DNA of 64,000 bases from Duganella fentianensis (GCF_009857835.1 NZ_WWCL01000001.1:1488001-1552000); one strand, 5' to 3'; counted from the stretch's first letter, positions 18,568-27,832 are shown. Made by a program: numbers and translations. Notes: generated by a model not told the origin, from the letters alone.

Positions 18568-18596
18568 CGGGGGCGCTGCCCCCGATTTGCATTTTT
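18568..18596 (+). terminator. Hairpin terminator after accA
   Basis: CGGGGGC-GCT-GCCCCCG, a 7-bp perfect GC stem with 3-base loop, followed by ATTTGCATTTTT. It lies in the short gap between accA and tilS and would attenuate read-through. Confidence 0.7.
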
Positions 18597-18606
18597 GGAG
18601 CAGGCA

Positions 18607-20067
18607 TTGAAGAAGCAACAGATTCCTACCCTGAGCAGCATCTTCGCTCAGGCTACCAGCGCCGCACTGGCGCGCGTACAGGCTGACGAAGGCGCCAGCA
18701 GCACGGCGCATGCGGCGCAAGGCGGCGCGCTGGGAAGCGCTTTGGCTAGTCCGCGTATGGCGGTCGCGCTCAGCGGCGGACTGGATTCGTCCGCCTTGCT
18801 GCAGCTGGCGCACGGCTATGCGCGCGAGCATGGCATAGAACTGTTTGCGTTCCACATCCACCATGGCCTGAGCCCGAATGCGGATCACTGGCTGGCCCAT
18901 TGCGAGCAAGCCTGCGCTGCGCTGGGCGTGATGTTTGAAGCTCAGCGCGTGCAATTGACGGAGCAGGGCAAGACCGGCACCGAAGCGGCGGCGCGCAAGG
19001 TGCGCTACGCAGCTTTGGGCGGCCTGTGCGCGCGCCACGAAGTGCGTTTGCTGCTGACCGCCCACCACCTCGACGATCAGGCCGAAACCGTGCTGCTGCA
19101 GCTGCTGCGCGGTTCCGGCACAGCCGGCCTGTCCGGCATGGATGCAGCCAATGCGGCGCCGGAACTGCTGGCCAATCCGGCACTGGTAATGGCGCGCCCA
19201 CTGCTGCCCGTCTCGCGCAAGCAGCTAGATGCTTATGTGGCAGCGCAGCAGATCAGCCATATTCACGACGAATCGAATGACGATGCGCGCTTCGCCCGCA
19301 ATGCCCTGCGCCACAAGGTGATGCCGGCGCTGGATGCGGCCTTCCCCGGTTTTCAGGAGCGCTTTGCGCGCAGCGCCCAGCACGCCCAGTCGGCCCAGCG
19401 CCTGCTGACCGAACTGGCCGAGCAGGATCTGGCCCAGTGCCTCGATGGCGACAGCCTCGATGTGGCCAGGCTGCGCAGTCTGAGTGCCGACCGCTGCGCC
19501 AATCTGCTGCGCCACTGGTTCAAGGTGCGGCAGTTGCGCATGCCTAGCTCGGCGTGGCTGAGCGAAATGCTGACCCAGTTGCTGGAGGCCCGTTACGATG
19601 CCCAGTTGCTGGTGACCCATCCGGACTGCCATGTGCGCCGTCATCGCGACCGCTTATATCTGACGCCCAAGCTGGCAGCACTGGCAGGAGAGCGGGAAGA
19701 TCAATTCGACCAGTCGCCCGGTACGGAATTTGTATGGAAAGGCGAGGCGGAACTGGCGTTTCCTGCCTATGGCGGAGTGCTGCATTTCGAGCGGGCAGAG
19801 CAGGGGCTGGACCCGCAGTGGCTGCAGGGCCAGACGCTGGTGATCGAATTCCGCCGCGGCGGTGAACGCCTCAAACTGGCCGACAACCGGCCCACGCGCG
19901 GCATCAAATACCATTATCAGGCGCTGAACATCCCCGCATGGGAGCGTGGCCGCCTGCCCGTTGTGAGCACGCCGCAACAGTTGCTGTTCGCGGCGGGCAT
20001 AGGCATGGACTGCAATAAGTTGACTACAGGCACTGACCGTATCCGTCTGCGCTGGCAAGCAGTATAG
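18607..20067 (+). CDS. tilS: tRNA(Ile)-lysidine synthetase
   Basis: Modifies C34 of tRNA-Ile(CAU) to lysidine, changing its codon and amino-acid identity. The PP-loop ATPase motif AVALSGGLDSSALLQLA (near residue 55) is followed by FHIHHGLSPNADHW and LTAHHLDDQAETVLLQLLRG (near 155), the family signature. Around 487 residues, with the TilS substrate-binding and C-terminal domains (FRRGGERLKLADNRPTRGIK). The start is a TTG: GGAG at 18597-18600 is 6 bases before the TTG at 18607; an earlier in-frame TTG at 18595 overlaps that site. An N-terminal extension of about 45 residues precedes the P-loop. Confidence 0.92.
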   Translation: MKKQQIPTLSSIFAQATSAALARVQADEGASSTAHAAQGGALGSALASPRMAVALSGGLDSSALLQLAHGYAREHGIELFAFHIHHGLSPNADHWLAHCEQACAALGVMFEAQRVQLTEQGKTGTEAAARKVRYAALGGLCARHEVRLLLTAHHLDDQAETVLLQLLRGSGTAGLSGMDAANAAPELLANPALVMARPLLPVSRKQLDAYVAAQQISHIHDESNDDARFARNALRHKVMPALDAAFPGFQERFARSAQHAQSAQRLLTELAEQDLAQCLDGDSLDVARLRSLSADRCANLLRHWFKVRQLRMPSSAWLSEMLTQLLEARYDAQLLVTHPDCHVRRHRDRLYLTPKLAALAGEREDQFDQSPGTEFVWKGEAELAFPAYGGVLHFERAEQGLDPQWLQGQTLVIEFRRGGERLKLADNRPTRGIKYHYQALNIPAWERGRLPVVSTPQQLLFAAGIGMDCNKLTTGTDRIRLRWQAV

Positions 20068-20211
20068 ACAATTGTCTGTTTCTGCCGAATTTTGTATGTA
20101 GATATGCTTATTCGGTATGACTTTATCTGTTTTTTGACTTGTTATTTTGCAGTGCGGCATGTAGAGTTTAGGGTTCCATTTACCTTTATTTGAGCGGAAA
20201 AACTCACTGTT

Positions 20212-21459
20212 ATGGCTTTAATCGTGCACAAATACGGCGGTACGTCGATGGGTTCGACGGACCGTATCAAGAACGTGGCGCGGCGTGTCGCCAAGTGGCA
20301 TGACGCAGGTCACCGCATTGTTGTGGTGCCTTCGGCTATGTCCGGCGAAACGAATCGCCTGATCGCGCTGGCGAAAGAAATTCAAGAGCAGCCTGACCCA
20401 CGTGAACTCGACATGATCGCCTCGACCGGCGAACAGGTGTCGGTGGGCCTGCTGTCGATGGCCCTGCTGGCTATCGGCAAGAAGGCGGTGTCCTACGCCG
20501 GCTGGCAAGTTGCGATTAAAACCGATTCCGCTTTCACTAAAGCCCGTATTCAATCGATCGACAACGAGAAGGTGAACCGTGATCTGGACGATGGCAAGAT
20601 CGTCATCATCACCGGCTTCCAGGGCGTAGACGAAGGTGGCAACATCTCGACGCTGGGTCGCGGTGGTTCGGATACTTCGGCGGTGGCGATTGCCGCTGCC
20701 ATGAAGGCCGACGAGTGCCTGATCTTCACCGACGTCGACGGCGTCTACACCACCGATCCGCGCGTGGTTTCGGAAGCGCGCCGCCTGAAGGCGATTACCT
20801 TCGAAGAGATGCTGGAACTGGCGTCGCTGGGCTCGAAAGTCCTGCAGACCCGTTCGGTGGAATTCGCCGGTAACTATCGCGTGCCGACCCGCGTGCTGTC
20901 GTCACTGACCGACCCTATGCTGGACATCAATGTCGAAGCTAACTCGGGTACCCTGATTTCGTTTGAGGAAGATACAAACATGGAACAAGCAGTCATCTCC
21001 GGTATCGCGTTTAACCGCGATGAGGCCAAAATCACCGTGCTGGGCGTACCGGACCGTCCGGGCGTGGCCTACCACATTCTGGGCCCGGTGGCCGATGCCA
21101 ATATCGAAGTCGACATGATCATACAGAATCAGTCGGTCGACGGTAAAACCGATTTCACCTTCACCGTCTCGCGCAACGACTACCAGCGCGCTGTGGACGT
21201 ACTGAACAGCACCAAGGCCGAACTGGGCGCAGCCAGCATCACCGGCGACGCCAAAGTGTCGAAGATCTCGGTGGTGGGCGTGGGCATGCGTAGCCACGTC
21301 GGCGTGGCATCGCAGATGTTCCGTACTCTGTCGGAAGAGGGCATCAACATCATGATGATCTCGACTTCGGAGATCAAGATCTCGGTGCTGATCGACGAGA
21401 AGTACATGGAACTGGCTGTGCGCGCACTGCACAAAGCCTTCGAACTGGAAAAAGCATAA
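20212..21459 (+). CDS. lysC: Aspartate kinase
   Basis: Phosphorylates aspartate, the entry step to lysine, threonine and methionine. 415 residues: kinase domain with VHKYGGTSMGSTDRIKNVAR at the start, IVITGFQG and GRGGSDTSAVAIAAAMKAD (near residue 150), then two ACT regulatory domains in the C-terminal 150 residues (ITVLGVPDRPGVAYHILGPV, then ISVVGVGMRSHVGVASQMF), so allosteric feedback by lysine/threonine is expected. TTGACT at 20134-20139 could be a -35 box. No lysine riboswitch is visible in the leader. Confidence 0.96.
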   Translation: MALIVHKYGGTSMGSTDRIKNVARRVAKWHDAGHRIVVVPSAMSGETNRLIALAKEIQEQPDPRELDMIASTGEQVSVGLLSMALLAIGKKAVSYAGWQVAIKTDSAFTKARIQSIDNEKVNRDLDDGKIVIITGFQGVDEGGNISTLGRGGSDTSAVAIAAAMKADECLIFTDVDGVYTTDPRVVSEARRLKAITFEEMLELASLGSKVLQTRSVEFAGNYRVPTRVLSSLTDPMLDINVEANSGTLISFEEDTNMEQAVISGIAFNRDEAKITVLGVPDRPGVAYHILGPVADANIEVDMIIQNQSVDGKTDFTFTVSRNDYQRAVDVLNSTKAELGAASITGDAKVSKISVVGVGMRSHVGVASQMFRTLSEEGINIMMISTSEIKISVLIDEKYMELAVRALHKAFELEKA

Positions 21460-21571
21460 TTTTTTCAAAAAAATCGCCGAGTAGCCTTGACCAAACCCAG
21501 TGCGGTCTATACTATGGCGGTCGTCTGCTGTAGCGCAGTTAGCAAGGCAGACATAGTTGAGTAATCGACTA

Positions 21572-21664
21572 GGAGACGTGGCCGAGTGGCCGAAGGCACT
21601 TCCCTGCTAAGGAAGCATACGGGCAAAACCTGTATCGTGGGTTCGAATCCCACCGTCTCCGCCA
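21572..21664 (+). tRNA. tRNA-Ser (anticodon GCU)
   Basis: Class II tRNA of 93 bases with encoded CCA. Acceptor GGAGACG (21572-21578) pairs with CGTCTCC (21654-21660); anticodon stem CTTCC/GGAAG encloses the loop CTGCTAA, anticodon GCT; a long variable arm (ATACGGGCAAAACCTGTATC) follows, and the T loop is GTTCGAATC. Reads AGC/AGU codons. Its 3' end is the attachment target of the following island. Confidence 0.97.
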
Positions 21665-21880
21665 GGAAACTTTGTTAAAGAGAATCTTTAACAATCAAAA
21701 AAGCCCGCTAGCTATGAAGCTGCGGGCTTTTTTGTTTTGGTTCGGAAAATTTGTGTCGCCAATAGGTATCCCGAATTCTCCCTTTCCAGATGATGTCTCC
21801 TTATGAGGGATAGGCCTAGCAAACACTTTTGAGGGGCAATTTGAGGGTCGCGGGCTCATGTAGTTTATCTGGCCTTGTAG
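21648..21880 (+). repeat. Direct repeat A: tRNA-Ser 3' end plus downstream flank (left attachment site)
   Basis: Begins at TCCCACCGTCTCCGCCA inside the tRNA T-arm/acceptor and continues through the terminator, GGATAGGCCTAGCAAACACT and TTTTGAGGGGCAATTTGAGG to about 21880. A second copy with scattered substitutions is at 30581-30813, 8933 bases further on. The tRNA part is identical in both; the remainder differs at roughly one base in ten by eye. Confidence 0.85.
21672..21733 (+). terminator. Inverted repeat and tRNA-Ser terminator
   Basis: Two hairpins in a row. First TTGTTAAAGA-GAA-TCTTTAACAA (21672-21694), a perfect 10-bp inverted repeat. Then AAAAAAGCCCGC (21697-21708) pairs with GCGGGCTTTTTT (21722-21733), a bidirectional-type Rho-independent terminator for the tRNA gene. 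Confidence 0.85.
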
Positions 21881-21983
21881 GACCGAATTAAGTCCGTCAG
21901 GATATCGAAAGCCCAATTGTGCAAGACGTCCTTTTACTTGCGCTAAAATGGCCGTGACAATTCCCAACGCTGTGAACAAAGCC

Positions 21984-22274
21984 ATGCGACCATCCACCGC
22001 ACTTGAACTGCACCGAATCGCTGTACGCCAATCCGCAAGCCGCTTCCGTACGGTAAATCCGCGCGTATTCGGATCGGTACTGCACGGCACGGATATGGAT
22101 GGCAGTGACCTGGATTTACTGGTAGACGCTTTGCCCGGTGTGACCTTGTTTGATCTGGGCGGATTGCAGGACGAGCTGGAATCCTTGTTGGGTATTCAGG
22201 TTGATCTGCTGACGCCAGCTGACTTGCCCGCCAAATTCCGTGACAGCGTGCTCGCTGAAGCATTGCCGGTATGA
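21984..22274 (+). CDS. MntA-like nucleotidyltransferase antitoxin
   Basis: Minimal nucleotidyltransferase (MNT/KNTase fold) of about 96 residues, starting MRPSTALELHRIAVRQSASR. The catalytic signature FGSVLHGTDMDGSDLDLLVD (GSx10SDLDLLV) is intact. In MntA-HepT systems this enzyme AMPylates a tyrosine of the HepT toxin and so neutralises it. The in-frame ATG at 21948 would add 12 residues, but the family usually begins at MRPS and TAAAAT at 21944-21949 may be a -10 box. The ATG of hepT lies 4 bases inside its 3' end (ATGA). Sits just inside the left island boundary. Confidence 0.8.
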   Translation: MRPSTALELHRIAVRQSASRFRTVNPRVFGSVLHGTDMDGSDLDLLVDALPGVTLFDLGGLQDELESLLGIQVDLLTPADLPAKFRDSVLAEALPV

Positions 22275-22582
22275 GCGAAAATAGGCTTTATGACTATTTG
22301 GAACACATGTGGGATGCAGCATCCGATGCCTGTAGTTTTGTTGACTGCATGAGTAAAGATGGGTTTCTGGCCGATAAGCGGACGCAGCAGGCTGTCATTA
22401 TAAGCGTCATCATAACGAGTGAAGCAGCGACCAAGGTTATGGATGGTTTTGTTGAATTTTCACTAGCGCATCCGTAAATACCATGGTGTGCTACGCGGGG
22501 GATGCGTAACCGGATAGCCCACGGCTATTCCGACATCAATCTGGATGTGGTGTGGGATACCGTGCAATTGGCGTTGCCGTAG
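22271..22582 (+). pseudogene. HepT-like toxin gene, frameshifted
   Basis: The first frame encodes MSENRLYDYLEHMWDAASDA ... KRTQQAVIISVIITSEAATK ... FVEFSLAHP and stops at 22475-22477. The expected C-terminal part continues in another frame from the ATG at 22502: MRNRIAHGYSDINLDVVWDT, ending at the stop 22580-22582. HepT (HEPN family) RNase activity needs the RxxxxH motif, here RNRIAH, which is cut off from the N-terminal half by the frameshift and stop codon. The toxin is therefore probably inactive, leaving an orphan antitoxin. Confidence 0.82.
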
Positions 22583-22781
22583 CTCTTAAAGCAATTACAG
22601 GCATTTCATCAGGCTAACCGGCAAGGTGATGACACTGGTGACAATTTAGTTTGCGGCTGCATGTAAAATTCATGGTGATTCAAGATGTGTCTGGCCTGCA
22701 AAACCGTCCATTCCATGAACACATGGATCAAAGAAGGACGGCGTACTCAAATTGTCGCGCAAATGGGTGGCTTGGTTCGTC

Positions 22782-23834
22782 TTAGAACGAGAAGCGCATG
22801 CCGAGGTCGTATTCGCGATTACCTGAGCCGAAGCGGGTGGTGGTAAAGTTGGTGTTACTTAGGTAGGCAAAGGAGGCGTATAAGGCGGTACGTTTGCTGA
22901 GCGCGTACGAATATGCGCCGGCGTACTGGTGCGCACGATATTTATGGCTAGTGGCGCGATCGTTCTTATCGATATACGTGGCCATCAGTGTATGTTTGCC
23001 TAGCGGAATAGTTAGCGCGGCGATGCTGTCGCGGCTATCGATGCTGCCGATACCGTGATTGATGGCGTAGCCGAGGCCGGCAATCACTGGGCCGAAGTTG
23101 TATTTCGCGATCATCAGCGTATTGTGCGCGCTGTCTGTAGCGGTGGCATTGTTAGTCTGGTTGTAGCCTATGCGAGCAGTAAAATCGCCGCGGCTGTATG
23201 TCAGGCTACCGCCGAGTTGGCGCGATGCAGCTGCATTACCGGCGACTTCACCGGCGCCATAGGCCAGTTGTGTGGTCCAGCCTTGCATCTCTTCGGAGAT
23301 AAACATGACGGTGTTGTTCTGACGTGCGCCCGCTTTGGCACCCGACATCAGCTGACCTGCGGCGCCAGCATACTGGTTGGCCATGGGGTCGATCGTGGTC
23401 AGGGTCTGATAGATAGGCACGTACACCCGTCCCATATACAAAGCACCGATATCCTTTTGACGCAGCCCCACGTAGCCCTGACGACCAAACAGCAGTCCGC
23501 CCTGATCCATGCCGCCGGTATCGACCAGCATACCGCTTTCGAGCAGGAAGAAGGCTGATGTGCCGCCGCCGAGATCTTCCTCACCTTTGAAGCCGAGCCG
23601 GCTGCCATTCGAGACGCCGCTCTCCAGTTTTGTGATACGGCCTTTAGGACCGCCACTTTCGAGCACAATAGCGCTGTCGATCAGTCCATAGATCTGGACA
23701 TTTGATTGCGCGTGTGCTGCGCCGTGACTCGCCACCATCGCGACGGCGGCGGTCAGTAAGGTGGGGAGTCGGTGCTGCTTGGCTGGTGGTGCGTCATGGT
23801 AGTCGGACGTACTGGGCTGGTTGAGGGAATGCAT
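22782..23834 (-). CDS. Gram-negative porin
   Basis: Trimeric-type general porin of the burkholderial Porin_4 family, 350 residues. A long N-terminal region MHSLNQPSTSDYHDAPPAKQ precedes the signal peptide core (LLTAAVAMVASHGAAHAQSN); the mature part starts VQIYGLIDSAIVLESGG, carries GSRLGFKGEEDLGGGTSAFF (near residue 80) and ends in the barrel signature YDLGMRFSF with terminal Phe. Start chosen at 23834, with AAGGAGA upstream. It is probably the outer-membrane entry route for the substrate of the catabolic genes that follow upstream on the same strand. Confidence 0.88.
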   Translation of the reverse strand: MHSLNQPSTSDYHDAPPAKQHRLPTLLTAAVAMVASHGAAHAQSNVQIYGLIDSAIVLESGGPKGRITKLESGVSNGSRLGFKGEEDLGGGTSAFFLLESGMLVDTGGMDQGGLLFGRQGYVGLRQKDIGALYMGRVYVPIYQTLTTIDPMANQYAGAAGQLMSGAKAGARQNNTVMFISEEMQGWTTQLAYGAGEVAGNAAASRQLGGSLTYSRGDFTARIGYNQTNNATATDSAHNTLMIAKYNFGPVIAGLGYAINHGIGSIDSRDSIAALTIPLGKHTLMATYIDKNDRATSHKYRAHQYAGAYSYALSKRTALYASFAYLSNTNFTTTRFGSGNREYDLGMRFSF

Positions 23835-23979
23835 GAATGTCTCCTTGTCTGTTATGTATAGTCGAGCGACGCCAACGTGGCTAAGTGCGTCAGCCACGGT
23901 GAGCTTGGGTAAATCGGGATGTTGTGCCGCTGACAGGGCGGCGTTTAGGCCACCCTGTATTCTGCGTACGCCAGTGCAA

Positions 23980-25062
23980 TCAGGCGGCGCTGGCCTGACG
24001 CACCTCGGCGGCCACGGCTGCGCTGAAGGCACGCGTCCCCATGTTGCCGCCAAGGTCGGCGGTACGGGTGGCCGGATTGCGCAGCACGTTATCGACGGCG
24101 GCTTCAATCGCATCGCCTGCCCGCTGCAGGGCCGGACGCTGGTGATGTTCGCCCAGCCAGCGCAGCAGCATGCCGGCCGACAGGATCATCGAGGTCGGGT
24201 TGGCCTTGTCCAGCCCTTGAATGTCCGGTGCCGAGCCGTGCTGGGCCTGAGCGCAGCACTGACGGTCGCCGGCCATGATGGAACCGGCCAGTCCGAGGCT
24301 ACCCGAGAGTTCGCTGGCCAGATCGCTGAGGATATCGCCATAGAAATTGGTGGTGACCAGTACATCGAAGCGCTCCGGCGTGCGCACCAGATGGGCGGTC
24401 GATGCGTCTACCAACAGCTCGTCATAGGCCACTTGTGGGAACTCTTTAGCCACCTGACGTACGGCTTGCAGGAACAGGCCATCCGTCATGTAGAAGCTGT
24501 TGGCCTTGTGGATGGCCGTCACTTTGCTGCGGCGTTTGAGTGCCAGTTCGAACGAGCGGCGGGCGATGCGTTCGCTGCAGTGGCGGCTGATCTTGCGTAC
24601 CGACAGTGCCAGATCCGGCGTCGGCATCATTTCGCCCCATCCCAGATGCATGTTGCGGTCCGGGTAGAAGCCTTCTGTCGCTTCGCGCATGATGACGAGA
24701 TCCATGCTCTTGCCAGCCTTGAGGTTGGAGTCAAGGAAGCTGCGGGTACGAGCCGGACGCACGTTGGCGTATAGGTCGAGTTTGCCGCGGAAGGCCGCCG
24801 ATACATTGATGCCGCCCGCTTCCGGACGAGGGTAGTCGGCGTGCGAAATAGTGCCCAGCACGATGCCGTCATAGCCGCGCGCACGTTCTAGCACATCGTC
24901 GCGCAGTGTGGTGCCATGCTGCTGCAAGCTGGCGAAGCCGATATCTTCCTGATCGAAATTCAGGCCCAGATCGAAAGCCTGATTGGCGGCGTGCAGGACT
25001 TCCACTGCACCGGTGGTGATTTCCGGGCCGATACCGTCGCCGGGGAGTACGAGAATACGCAT
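23980..25062 (-). CDS. Isocitrate/isopropylmalate dehydrogenase-family enzyme (tartrate dehydrogenase-like)
   Basis: NAD(P)-dependent beta-decarboxylating dehydrogenase of 360 residues acting on 2-hydroxy acids. Motifs: nucleotide-binding loop VLPGDGIGPEIT at the start, substrate region LYANVRPARTR and IMREATEGFY (near residue 120), HKANSFYMTDGLF (near 190), and the metal/substrate helix NFYGDILSDLASELSGSLGL (near 245). No leuCD genes are near, so leucine synthesis is unlikely; a malate/tartrate-type substrate in the catabolic island is more plausible. Gene order porin-DH-cupin-ALDH-amidohydrolase-MFS on one strand. Confidence 0.85.
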   Translation of the reverse strand: MRILVLPGDGIGPEITTGAVEVLHAANQAFDLGLNFDQEDIGFASLQQHGTTLRDDVLERARGYDGIVLGTISHADYPRPEAGGINVSAAFRGKLDLYANVRPARTRSFLDSNLKAGKSMDLVIMREATEGFYPDRNMHLGWGEMMPTPDLALSVRKISRHCSERIARRSFELALKRRSKVTAIHKANSFYMTDGLFLQAVRQVAKEFPQVAYDELLVDASTAHLVRTPERFDVLVTTNFYGDILSDLASELSGSLGLAGSIMAGDRQCCAQAQHGSAPDIQGLDKANPTSMILSAGMLLRWLGEHHQRPALQRAGDAIEAAVDNVLRNPATRTADLGGNMGTRAFSAAVAAEVRQASAA

Positions 25063-25082
25063 GATGGGGTTCCAGTAGTTGG

Positions 25083-25505
25083 TTATTTCGGGTGATGTTC
25101 GAGCGCAATCGGGCGGGTCTCGCCACTATCGCGCAGGGTACGGGTGGCTTGCGGCGAAGCGTAAGTCCAAAGAATCTTCATAGGTTTGCTATCCGAGATA
25201 TTGCGGAAGCGGTGCACCACATTCGGCGGGATGAAAGTCGTGTCGAGTACCTGTAAGGGATAGTGCTGGTCATCGATGTCCATGATAGCTTCGCCTTCCA
25301 GCAGTACCACGCTTTCCTCGCAGTTATGACTGTGGAAAGGGATCGCCGTGCCGGGATCGAATTCCGTGATGCCGGAAATGAAGGTGGTAGCGCCCAGTGC
25401 TGGCGATACCAGCGAAACGGTGCGGGCACCGCCACCACGGTCATGCTGTGGCAGTTCGCCAGGACGCAGCAGTTTGGCATCCGACGGGGTGGTAATGGGA
25501 TACAT
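25083..25505 (-). CDS. Cupin-domain protein
   Basis: Small single-domain cupin of 140 residues. The metal-binding cupin motif 1 is visible as IPFHSHNCEESVVLLEGEAI (near residue 50) and motif 2 around FIPPNVVHRFRN (near 90). Such proteins act as isomerases, dioxygenases or sugar-acid binding proteins; nothing here settles which. It lies in the island operon, 18 bases after the aldehyde dehydrogenase gene. Confidence 0.82.
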   Translation of the reverse strand: MYPITTPSDAKLLRPGELPQHDRGGGARTVSLVSPALGATTFISGITEFDPGTAIPFHSHNCEESVVLLEGEAIMDIDDQHYPLQVLDTTFIPPNVVHRFRNISDSKPMKILWTYASPQATRTLRDSGETRPIALEHHPK

Positions 25506-25522
25506 GTATGCTCCTCAGGTGT

Positions 25523-26893
25523 TCAGCGGGCCGGCCCGACCCAGATGGTTTTGGTATTGGTAAATTCACGGGCACCGGCCGCACCCAGTTCGCGCCCATA
25601 GCCCGATTGCTTGATACCGCCAAACGGCAGGCGGGCATCCGATGCCACCAGCCCGTTGATGAACACGGCGCCGGCTTCGATTTGGCGTGCGAGTCGATGG
25701 GCGCGTGCGATGTCGCCGCTCCACAGTGCTGCGCCGAGACCGAATTCAGTAGCATTGGCGAGTGCGATAGCCTGCTCGGCATCCTGAACGCGGATCACGG
25801 CAGCGACCGGACCAAAGGTTTCTTCGCTCGCTACCGCCATCTGCGGCGTCACGTGATCGAGGATGGTAGGCGGGTAGAAGCAGCCGGCGCCAAACACTGG
25901 TGCACCACCGGTCAGCACGCTTGCACCGGCAGCAACAGAACGCTCGACCTGGCTGTGCAGATCGCTAACCAGACTAGGGCGTGCCAGCGGACCGATCGTG
26001 GTCTGCGGTAGCAGCGGATCGCCCATTACCAGTTCGCGTGTGGCCGCAGTAAACGCGGCAACGAAGGCATCGGCCACGCTGGCTTCAACGATGAAGCGCT
26101 TGGACGAGATGCAGCTTTGCCCGGTGTTGCCGAAGCGTGCTTTGACGGCCGTTTTGGCCGCGGTGGTGATATCCGCATCGGCTAACACGATGAAGGGATC
26201 GGAACCGCCCAGTTCGAGTACTTGCTTCTTCAGTACCCCACCGGCCTGGGCCGCAACCAGTTTGCCCACGGCGGTGGAACCGGTCAGTGTCACCGCAGCG
26301 ATGCGCTCATCCTCGATAACAGCTTTAACGCGACCGGCATCGATCAGCAGTACGCCGACCAGACCGGCAGGAACGCCGGCATCGAGCATCAATTGCTGCA
26401 AGGCCAGTGCACACTGGGGCACATTGTTGGCATGTTTGAGGATGGCACCATTGCCGGCCACCAGTGCCGGAGCCAAGAAGCGGATAAACTGCCAGAACGG
26501 GTAGTTCCACGGCATGATGGCCAGCACCACGCCTAGCGGATCATAGGCGATATAGCTGTCACTGGCATTGCTGCTGACGGGCGTGTTGGCCAGATAGGCT
26601 GGTCCATGCTGGGCGTAATGATCACAGGTCCAGGCGCATTTCTCGATTTCGCCCTGGGCCTCGGCCAGTGGCTTACCCATTTCCAGCGTGATGAGGCGCG
26701 CATATTGCTCGCGTCGCTCGCGCAGCAGGCGAGCAATGGCTGGCAGAATGGCGGCGCGACTTGCAATGTCGCGGCAGGCCCACTGGCGCTGGGCTTGCGC
26801 GGCGGCGTTTAGTGTCAGCTCGACGTGCGCGTCACTGTGCTCGTCATAACGGGCCAGTTCAGCGCCTGTGGCAGGGTTGGTAGAACAGATCAT
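25523..26893 (-). CDS. NAD(P)-dependent aldehyde dehydrogenase
   Basis: Aldehyde dehydrogenase-superfamily enzyme of 456 residues, closest in look to succinate-semialdehyde dehydrogenases (YneI/Sad-like). Catalytic Cys in GNTGQSCISSKRFIV (near residue 262), general-base Glu in LELGGSDPFIVL (near 230), and the cofactor site VTLTGSTAVGK. It starts MICSTNPATGAELARYDEHS at 26893; the frame is open upstream but without homology. In the island pathway it probably oxidises a semialdehyde to a dicarboxylic acid. Confidence 0.9.
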   Translation of the reverse strand: MICSTNPATGAELARYDEHSDAHVELTLNAAAQAQRQWACRDIASRAAILPAIARLLRERREQYARLITLEMGKPLAEAQGEIEKCAWTCDHYAQHGPAYLANTPVSSNASDSYIAYDPLGVVLAIMPWNYPFWQFIRFLAPALVAGNGAILKHANNVPQCALALQQLMLDAGVPAGLVGVLLIDAGRVKAVIEDERIAAVTLTGSTAVGKLVAAQAGGVLKKQVLELGGSDPFIVLADADITTAAKTAVKARFGNTGQSCISSKRFIVEASVADAFVAAFTAATRELVMGDPLLPQTTIGPLARPSLVSDLHSQVERSVAAGASVLTGGAPVFGAGCFYPPTILDHVTPQMAVASEETFGPVAAVIRVQDAEQAIALANATEFGLGAALWSGDIARAHRLARQIEAGAVFINGLVASDARLPFGGIKQSGYGRELGAAGAREFTNTKTIWVGPAR

Positions 26894-26928
26894 AGTGGGC
26901 TTTCGTGAATAATCGTAGTGAAGGATGA

Positions 26929-27804
26929 TCAGATGGCGAAGCCGAAGAGGGCCGCCGGGTTGTGGATCAGGATGGCGTCGCGCTGGGCGCCTTGGCGGGC
27001 CCATTGCGACAGCAAGCTCAGCGTGCGCGTCGCATCTTCGGCGCGGAAGGCTTCAATCCGCGCAAGGTTGCCATCACGCTGGGCCGAGCTACCGGTATGC
27101 GGCCAGTCCGAACCCCATAGCAGGCGATGCGGGGCCGCATTGATCAAGGTGCCAGCCAGCTCGGCCACAGATGCGTAATCAGGACCATCTCTGGCCACAC
27201 GGTAGGGGGCCGACAGCTTGATGTACACGTTGCCGCTGGCCAGTAAATCCAGTAGCACGGGTAAGGTGCTGGCGCGGCTGGCAGGATTGCTCTTCATTCC
27301 GCCGAAATGGTCGAGAATGACGCGGCAGGGTAGGGTGGCCAGCATAGGCGCTAATGCTGCGACGGTTGCGCCGTCCGCGTATAGCTGGATCAACCAGCCG
27401 AGAGGCGCGACTTTTTCTGCAGTCTGGCGCAAGGCCGCACTGATGCTGACGGCATCAGCCGATCCGGCTTCGACATTGAGCCTGACGCCACGTACGCCTT
27501 GCTGATGCAAATTCTCAAGCTGTAGTGGCGTAGTGCTGTCGGCATCGATCACGGCAATGGCGCGGGCCTGGGCGCAGCCCAGCTGTTGCAGTGCGTCCAG
27601 CAGGCAGCGATTATCCGTACCGTAAGGGCTGGGCTGGATCAGCACGACCCGTGCCATGCCCAGCTTGTGCAGGTGCTGCCGGAGCTCCCTGACGCTGGCT
27701 GTCGCGGGAGTGTAGCTGCGCGGCAGTACGTAGGGAAAACGGGCGGGGTCGAACACGTGCACGTGGCTGTCGCAGGCTAGTGTCATATTTGTTACGTGGT
27801 TCAT
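26929..27804 (-). CDS. Amidohydrolase-2 family hydrolase (lactonase-like)
   Basis: TIM-barrel metal-dependent hydrolase of 291 residues. Conserved active-site features: DSHVHVFDP (HxH, near residue 12), VILDHFGG (near 165) and LLWGSDWPHTG (catalytic Asp, near 235). The set matches the 2-pyrone-4,6-dicarboxylate lactonase/galactarolactone isomerase branch, so a dicarboxylic-acid lactone is a reasonable substrate; this is inference from the family. Encoded between the aldehyde dehydrogenase and the MFS transporter genes. Confidence 0.83.
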   Translation of the reverse strand: MNHVTNMTLACDSHVHVFDPARFPYVLPRSYTPATASVRELRQHLHKLGMARVVLIQPSPYGTDNRCLLDALQQLGCAQARAIAVIDADSTTPLQLENLHQQGVRGVRLNVEAGSADAVSISAALRQTAEKVAPLGWLIQLYADGATVAALAPMLATLPCRVILDHFGGMKSNPASRASTLPVLLDLLASGNVYIKLSAPYRVARDGPDYASVAELAGTLINAAPHRLLWGSDWPHTGSSAQRDGNLARIEAFRAEDATRTLSLLSQWARQGAQRDAILIHNPAALFGFAI

Positions 27805-27832
27805 CTTGAGTTCCGTGAAATCGCTTGGTGAA

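Noticed and set aside
20068..20211. Lysine riboswitch before lysC
   Set aside because: The leader is too short and lacks the conserved helices; such riboswitches are not expected in this group.
21695..22090. Minus-strand frame near the tRNA that could be an integrase fragment
   Set aside because: It reads through the terminator and the antitoxin gene and has no recombinase motif (no R-HxxR-Y pattern). The similar frame at 30433-30627 exists only because the DNA is duplicated.
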